From assembly GCF_002293435.1 (NCBI RefSeq), contig NZ_DBDF01000233.1, positions 1 to 10,167 on the forward strand: a stretch of DNA of 10,167 nucleotides, given 5' to 3'. This document shows positions 5,967 through 10,167 of this stretch, piece by piece. The notes beneath the pieces are model-generated. The model saw only the letters and a list, made by a program, of their open reading frames with translations, made no database searches and was not told where the DNA came from. The DNA comes from Bacteroides sp. UBA939 (GTDB lineage Bacteria; Bacteroidota; Bacteroidia; Bacteroidales; Bacteroidaceae). How positions within the stretch are numbered: position 1 is the first letter of the stretch; each line of letters starts with the position of its first letter. The position numbers and the translations under genes are program-made.

Positions 5967-6509
5967 ATGAAAGAAGAAATCATCATAGCCGGCTTCGGCG
6001 GACAAGGTGTATTGTCCATGGGAAAGATTCTGGCATATTCGGGACTGATGGAAGACAAGGAAGTGAGCTGGATGCCCGCCTATGGTCCGGAGCAACGCGG
6101 CGGTACTGCCAACGTAACGGTTATCGTGAGCGATAAGAAAATCTCCTCTCCCATCCTGAGCCAATACGATGCCGCCATCATACTGAACCAGCCTTCATTA
6201 GAGAAATTCGAAAGCAAGGTAAAGCCGGGTGGTATCCTGATTTACGACGGGTACGGCATCATCAACCCGCCTACGCGCAAGGATATCAAAGTGTATCGCA
6301 TCGACGCAATGGATGCCGCCAACGGGATGAACAACGCCAAAGCATTCAACATGATTGTGCTGGGCGGACTGCTTAAGCTAAAACCGATGGTTACGCTGGA
6401 CAGTGTACTCCGAGGTTTGAAAAAGACATTGCCCGAACGCCACCATCACTTGATACCGATGAATGAAGAGGCGATTAAGAAGGGGATGGAGCTGATTAAA
6501 GAAGTGTAA
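5967..6509 (+). CDS. korC: 2-oxoacid:ferredoxin oxidoreductase, gamma subunit
   Basis: A 180-residue protein of the pyruvate/ketoisovalerate oxidoreductase catalytic-domain family. The start reads IIIAGFGGQGVLSMGKILAYSGL (5-27), the diagnostic glycine-rich motif of gamma subunits, which takes part in CoA binding in relatives. MPAYGPEQRGGTANVTVIVSD (37-57) is the second conserved block. The C-terminal half (IVLGGLLKL.. and PERHHHLIPMNEEAIKKGMELI) is also typical. The 63-base gap from the beta gene is the largest within the operon; a near-consensus TATTTTTC lies in it, but co-transcription is the simpler reading. The gene is followed by a strong intrinsic terminator. Confidence 0.9.
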   Translation: MKEEIIIAGFGGQGVLSMGKILAYSGLMEDKEVSWMPAYGPEQRGGTANVTVIVSDKKISSPILSQYDAAIILNQPSLEKFESKVKPGGILIYDGYGIINPPTRKDIKVYRIDAMDAANGMNNAKAFNMIVLGGLLKLKPMVTLDSVLRGLKKTLPERHHHLIPMNEEAIKKGMELIKEV

Positions 6510-6534
6510 GCCTATAAGCCTTGCAAATAACAAT

Positions 6535-6577
6535 TTAGCCCTTGCAATAATTTCATTTTGCAAGGGCTAATTTTATA
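6535..6577 (+). terminator. Intrinsic terminator of the oxidoreductase operon
   Basis: TTAGCCCTTGCAA (6535-6547) pairs perfectly with TTGCAAGGGCTAA (6558-6570) over a 10-base loop, directly followed by TTTTATAT. The 13-bp stem with a T tract 25 bases after the gamma-subunit stop is a textbook rho-independent terminator. Confidence 0.88.
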
Positions 6578-6593
6578 TATGCGCCCCAATTCT

Positions 6594-6852
6594 AACCTGC
6601 ATTATTCATAAGTGTCTTGTCATAAGTAGGTGGAAATGGGTACGCGGACGACACGGAATAAGCGGACGAACGCGGAATATCTCTATTAGCTTCGCTGACA
6701 GAGATACTCTTGTTAATCCGCGTTCCGCTAAATTATTATTTAAGAAAAAAATCCGCGTTCGTCCGTTTAATCCGTGTCGTCCGCGTACCCATTCTTCGCT
6801 AAATTCTCATTTATAGTAAGCGAAGTACTTACACTATGAATAATACAGGCTA
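6594..6852. repeat. Nested palindromic intergenic element (~259 bp)
   Basis: Two long arms, 6635-6676 and 6752-6793 (42 bases each), are inverted copies with two differences, one of which still allows a G-U pair. Outside them, 6594-6615 (TAACCTGCATTATTC...) and 6831-6852 (ACACTATGAATAATACAGG...) form a second, imperfect inverted repeat. Inside, TATCTCT (6678-6684) pairs with AGAGATA (6700-6706), and CTTCGCT (6794-6800) pairs with AGCGAAG (6819-6825). Each long arm is itself an imperfect tandem of about 18-19 bases (6645-6662 and 6663-6681, both starting CGGACGA). TCCGCGTTC recurs at 6717 and 6752, and CGCTAAATT at 6726 and 6797. No open frame of note. It fills most of the 450-base gap and could be a MITE-like or REP-like element or a structured RNA; there is no transposase. 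Confidence 0.85.
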
Positions 6853-6941
6853 ATTCCTACCATGAAGAACATTCAATTCACACTAACATTCTTCTTTTAC
6901 ATTTTTCTTATTATTTATATATCACACATACTATTTTGTTT

Positions 6942-6949
6942 TATCTTTG
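6942..6949 (+). promoter_or_regulatory. Bacteroidetes -7-type promoter element (TATCTTTG) for the porin gene
   Basis: An exact TAnnTTTG octamer ends 10 bases before the porin ATG (6960). A start about 5-7 bases downstream would give a nearly leaderless message. It also argues against the longer reading from a TTG at 6936, which would lie within the promoter. No -33 TTTG is evident. Confidence 0.5.
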
Positions 6950-6959
6950 TCCCCTAATT

Positions 6960-9173
6960 ATGAAACGCATTCTATTAACATACACATTTCTATTTGTATT
7001 GGGATTGCTGACAGTACAGGCACAGCGCACACTCAATGCATTAGATAATCGTGACCGCTACGGGAATCAGGTAGACCCATCCACACAACCAGATAGTCTG
7101 GATAACCACACCGATATACAAAGCCCTCCACCTAAACTCTATATGTGGAAAGTAAGCGAAAACCTGGGTAACCGGACTATCATTCCTGCCGATACCACAG
7201 CCCTGAACTTTCAGAATACCAATCTGGTAGACGGTATGACCGGACAATATAACTTCCTGGGTAACTTGGGTTCTCCCCGACTTTCACGTGTGTTCTTCGA
7301 ACGTCAAGGAGACGATCCTACTATCTTTATGACTCCTTTCTCCAGCTTTTTCGTAAATCCCGATCAGGCATATTTCACCAACAGCAATATTCCCTATACT
7401 AATTTAACCTATTACAAGGCAGGTAACAAGATAAACGGTGAAGAACGCTTTAAATCTTATTTTTCCGTCAATGCAAACAAAGCGTTAGCTTTTGGTTTCA
7501 ACATTGACTATCTATACGGAAGAGGGTTTTATGCCAAACAGTCTACTTCGTACTTCAATGCCGGCATATTCGGAAGCTATATTGGTGAACGTTATCAAGT
7601 ACAAGCTGTCTATAATAACTTCCACATGAAGATGAACGAGAATGGCGGTATTGAAAACGATGGTTATATTACTCGTCCGGATACGATGGTTGGTGGCAGA
7701 AAAGAGTATGAACCAGCCAATATACCTGTAGTTTTTGAAAGAGCCGCAAACCATAATAAGAACTTCTACGTTTATCTGACTCAACGCTACCGGTTAGGAT
7801 TCAAACGAAAAATATTAAAAGAAGAAGCTGCAAAAAACAATATACGGCAAACTTTTGCACCTACACCTACCCCCACAGCGACAAGAATAAGACCAAATAT
7901 TGGAGACAGCCTGGCAACAGATAGTATTTTGTTGGCAGAAAAAAGGATTCAATCAGACAGTCTTAAATTAGACAGTCTTAAATCAGACAGTATCGGTAAT
8001 AACGTAACTCTTGCCAATGACACCAATTATATTGAGGAGTTTGTACCGGTAACAAGTTTCATCCATACTTTTAAGATAGAGCGTTCACGCCACCGATTCC
8101 ATGCAGGAGGCGAGCCGGACAAGTTTTATGAAAACTCACACTACAATGCCCAAGGAGCCAGCAGGGATTCTACCACGGCATTCAGCGTAAAGAATGTTTT
8201 CGGCATAGCTTTGCTGGAAGGCTTTAACAAATATGCCAAAGCCGGACTGACAGCTTATATTTCTCATAAGTACAGCCGGTATGATTTAATGAATAAAGAC
8301 TCCATTACGACAGACCGCTTTACCGAGCAAGAAATATTTGTGGGTGGCGAACTCGCCAAACGGGAAGGTAAGACCTTACACTATTTGGTAAATGGTGAAA
8401 TAGGTATCATGGATAAGGCATTAGGACAATTCCGCGTAGATGGAAATGCAGATTTGAACTTCCGGTTATGGAAAGATACCGTAAACCTCATCGCACGAGG
8501 TTTTGTAACCAATACCCTACCTTCTTTCTATATGCGGCATTATCATTCCAATCATTTCATTTGGGATAATGATAATATGGACAAAGAATTCCGTACCCGT
8601 ATGGAAGGTGAACTGAACATAGAACGTTGGGGAACCAATATCCGCGCCGGTGTAGAAAATATAAAGAATTACACTTACTTTAACCGGAAATCCGTTCCCG
8701 AACAATATAGCGGCAACATACAAATACTTTCCGCCACGCTTAGACAAAACTTCCGTGCGGGTATATTCCACCTGGACAATGAAGTAACCTGGCAGAAATC
8801 GAGCAATGAAGCAGTTATTCCCTTGCCGCAACTCTCGCTTTACTCCAACTTATATATTCTGACTAAGTTGGCGAAAAAGGTGCTTACCGTACAATTGGGT
8901 GCCGACGTACGTTATTTCAGTAAATATTATGCTCCGGCTTATACACCCGCCATCCAACAGTTCCACTTGCAACCAAGTGATGATCAGGTAGAGATTGGTA
9001 ATTATCCGATAGTCAATATCTACGCTAACCTGCATCTGAAACGTACGCGCATCTTTGTAATGATGTCCCACGTCAATCAAGGCATGGGTACACGTAATTA
9101 CTTCCTTGTACCGCATTATCCTATCAATCCAAGTCTGCTCAAGATAGGTATTTCGTGGAATTTCTACGACTAA
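6960..9173 (+). CDS. Putative outer-membrane beta-barrel porin (Bacteroidetes Porin_10-like)
   Basis: A 737-residue protein with a signal peptide (1-21, hydrophobic LLTYTFLFVLGLLTVQA, cleaved before QR). The mature start (NRDRYGNQVDPSTQP, then YMWKVSENLGNRTIIPADT and NTNLVDGMTGQYNFLGNLGSPRLSRVFFER) is the hallmark opening of the large Bacteroidetes putative-porin family. The rest alternates polar and aromatic residues as in transmembrane beta strands, and it ends in GISWNFYD, an aromatic C-terminal strand suited to BAM insertion. Around residues 300-350 a proline/threonine-rich and then Asp/Ser/Leu-rich linker interrupts the pattern, probably a loop. The transported substrate is unknown. It is followed 11 bases later by a solute-binding-domain gene and is likely co-transcribed with it. 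Confidence 0.85.
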   Translation: MKRILLTYTFLFVLGLLTVQAQRTLNALDNRDRYGNQVDPSTQPDSLDNHTDIQSPPPKLYMWKVSENLGNRTIIPADTTALNFQNTNLVDGMTGQYNFLGNLGSPRLSRVFFERQGDDPTIFMTPFSSFFVNPDQAYFTNSNIPYTNLTYYKAGNKINGEERFKSYFSVNANKALAFGFNIDYLYGRGFYAKQSTSYFNAGIFGSYIGERYQVQAVYNNFHMKMNENGGIENDGYITRPDTMVGGRKEYEPANIPVVFERAANHNKNFYVYLTQRYRLGFKRKILKEEAAKNNIRQTFAPTPTPTATRIRPNIGDSLATDSILLAEKRIQSDSLKLDSLKSDSIGNNVTLANDTNYIEEFVPVTSFIHTFKIERSRHRFHAGGEPDKFYENSHYNAQGASRDSTTAFSVKNVFGIALLEGFNKYAKAGLTAYISHKYSRYDLMNKDSITTDRFTEQEIFVGGELAKREGKTLHYLVNGEIGIMDKALGQFRVDGNADLNFRLWKDTVNLIARGFVTNTLPSFYMRHYHSNHFIWDNDNMDKEFRTRMEGELNIERWGTNIRAGVENIKNYTYFNRKSVPEQYSGNIQILSATLRQNFRAGIFHLDNEVTWQKSSNEAVIPLPQLSLYSNLYILTKLAKKVLTVQLGADVRYFSKYYAPAYTPAIQQFHLQPSDDQVEIGNYPIVNIYANLHLKRTRIFVMMSHVNQGMGTRNYFLVPHYPINPSLLKIGISWNFYD
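7953..7991 (+). repeat. 15-base tandem repeat within the porin gene
   Basis: Two full units (7953-7967 and 7968-7982, each T[C/T]AGACAGTCTTAAA) and a partial third (7983-7991) encode SDSLK-LDSLK-SDS, residues about 332-344. It lies in the low-complexity linker of the porin, so unit-number variation would change linker length without shifting frame. Confidence 0.75.
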
Positions 9174-9184
9174 AAACCATAACG

Positions 9185-10015
9185 ATGAAGATATCAAAAG
9201 CCAAAATCCTGAAATACGGAATAATGGGTATCATAGCTGCTCTTGTCGCTACTTTCTTTCTCAAAAAAGAGAAGCCACAAGGACACCCGCGCGATTATGC
9301 ACAAATAGCTACCGAAAAAGTGATACGCGCCGCAACGGAATATAATTCCATTAGTTATTATGTAGATGGTGATACGCTATCAGGATTTCACTACGAACTG
9401 ATAGAGGCTTTTGCACATGGGCATGGTTGGAAAGTTGACATTACTCCTGAAATGAGTTTTGAGAAAAGGTTGGAAGGACTGGCAAATGGAAAATTCGACG
9501 TTATCGCATATAGCATTCCGGTAAACAGCGAACTTAAAGACTCTTTACTGCTTACCGTTCCTATTATACTGAATAAGGAAGTATTGGTGCAACGAAAATC
9601 TACCTCGCCTACAGACTCCTTATATATCAAGAGCCAACTGGATCTGGCACGTAAAACATTGTATGTAGTAAAAGGCTCACCGGCTATCCTCCGTATCCGT
9701 AATTTAGGGAATGAAATCGGTGATACTATATATACGGAAGAAATAGAGAAATATGGTCCGGAACAGTTGATATCACTCGTAGCTCATGGAGATATTGACT
9801 ATGCTGTATGTGATGAAAGCATTGCCCGTGCTGCAGCCGACAGTCTTCCGCAGATAGATATCAATACAAGCATTGGTTTTACCCAGTTTTATTCATGGGG
9901 AGTAAGTAAGCAATCACCCGTTTTATTGGATAGCCTCAACGCCTGGATCGATACTTTCCGGAAAAGCGATGAGTTTGAACTTATCTACCGGAAATATCTA
10001 AATGACAACAAATAA
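9185..10015 (+). CDS. Membrane-anchored periplasmic solute-binding-domain protein (SBP_bac_3 / MltF N-domain type)
   Basis: A 276-residue protein with a basic N-terminus and one hydrophobic segment (about 11-26, YGIMGIIAALVATFFL) followed by KKEK, best read as a signal anchor or uncleaved signal; there is no lipobox Cys. Residues about 45-270 look like a type-2 periplasmic binding domain of extracellular solute-binding family 3: GFHYELIEAFAHGHGWKV (67-84), LANGKFDVIAYSIPV (99-113), LYVVKGSPA (159-167), LISLVAHGDIDYAVCDESIA (195-214) and a closing FELIYRKYL. MltF has the same binding domain plus a C-terminal lytic transglycosylase domain, which is absent here. No ABC permease or ATPase genes adjoin it. 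The start is ATG 9185; an in-frame GTG at 9155 would run into the porin coding region. The 11-base gap to the porin suggests joint expression and perhaps a shared ligand. Confidence 0.82.
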   Translation: MKISKAKILKYGIMGIIAALVATFFLKKEKPQGHPRDYAQIATEKVIRAATEYNSISYYVDGDTLSGFHYELIEAFAHGHGWKVDITPEMSFEKRLEGLANGKFDVIAYSIPVNSELKDSLLLTVPIILNKEVLVQRKSTSPTDSLYIKSQLDLARKTLYVVKGSPAILRIRNLGNEIGDTIYTEEIEKYGPEQLISLVAHGDIDYAVCDESIARAAADSLPQIDINTSIGFTQFYSWGVSKQSPVLLDSLNAWIDTFRKSDEFELIYRKYLNDNK

Positions 10016-10124
10016 TAGCCGTTTGTATTCATTATGATAGCATTATCCCGCTTTTCGTAACACGCCTTGATTTATAAATTCATCTTTTAGAGTACTTGAT
10101 GAATAAACAAGGAATAATGATGCA

Positions 10125-10167
10125 GCATTTATGCGAATTATTGCATATTTACAAGCTATTTATGCAA
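10125..10167. promoter_or_regulatory. AT-rich palindrome cluster at the window edge, possible operator
   Basis: GCATTTATGC (10125-10134) is a near-perfect palindrome. TTGCATA (10141-10147) and TATGCAA (10161-10167) are exact inverted copies 13 bases apart, with a weaker partner TTTACAA between them. Clustered 14-18-base AT-rich palindromes of this kind resemble operator boxes such as those of ArgR, but the regulator is a guess and the regulated gene would lie outside the window. 10016-10124 shows no complete gene or convincing terminator. Confidence 0.3.

Noticed and set aside
6594..6852. CRISPR array or integron attC-like array for the repeated CGGACGA units
   Set aside because: Repeats are inverted and nested without regular unique spacers, and there are no cas or integrase genes in the window.
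6936..6959. TTG start extending the porin by eight residues
   Set aside because: It lies upstream of and overlaps the promoter octamer, and the added MFYLCPLI would spoil an otherwise normal signal peptide.
9155..9184. GTG start for the solute-binding protein inside the porin gene
   Set aside because: ATG 9185 gives a standard basic N-terminus and membrane segment directly after the porin stop.
9185..10015. Full MltF lytic transglycosylase
   Set aside because: Only the solute-binding half is present; the protein ends with the binding domain at 276 residues and has no lysozyme-like domain.
10099..10167. Open frame of 23 codons running off the right edge
   Set aside because: Too short to judge; its sequence coincides with the palindrome cluster and it has no ribosome-binding site or recognisable N-terminus.

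Overview
The window looks like a chromosomal segment of a gut Bacteroides or close relative (Bacteroidales). Three independent signs support this: TAnnTTTG octamers of the Bacteroidetes -7 promoter type upstream of several genes with few clear Shine-Dalgarno sites, a porin of the Bacteroidetes 'putative porin' kind, and a ferredoxin-dependent 2-oxoacid oxidoreductase operon typical of anaerobes. All genes lie on the + strand. The assignments are family-level recognition from sequence; nothing was searched.

Layout. 1-156 is non-coding and carries a degenerate copy (25-62) of a repeat found again at 6678-6718. 157-591 is an RpiB-type sugar-phosphate isomerase. 734-1324 is a short zeta-toxin-like P-loop kinase, overlapped by a 64-residue basic/charged protein (1314-1508) that may be its partner; a terminator follows. 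1708-3111 is a secreted GH28 polygalacturonase-like enzyme. 3112-3324 holds two strong hairpins, one of them a perfect 20-bp palindrome.

3325-6509 is the central operon: a small TPR protein, a 2x[4Fe-4S] ferredoxin subunit, the alpha subunit, a 57-residue two-helix membrane protein, the TPP-binding beta subunit and the gamma subunit of a four-subunit 2-oxoacid:ferredoxin oxidoreductase (KOR/VOR type). It ends in a classic intrinsic terminator. The enzyme would oxidatively decarboxylate a 2-oxoacid to an acyl-CoA and reduce ferredoxin; the exact substrate cannot be read from sequence.

6510-6959 is intergenic and dominated by a ~259-bp nested palindromic element (6594-6852) with 42-nt arms, composed of smaller repeated modules. 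6960-9173 encodes an outer-membrane beta-barrel putative porin. Eleven bases later comes a membrane-anchored periplasmic solute-binding-domain protein (9185-10015) lacking the transglycosylase domain of MltF. The last 150 bases have no complete gene, only AT-rich TTGCATA/TATGCAA palindromes that could be operator sites for a gene beyond the edge.

Most is ordinary chromosomal metabolism. The parts deserving a second look are the nested palindrome and its inverted-loop relative at the window start, the two small proteins built into the oxidoreductase operon, and the toxin-like pair.
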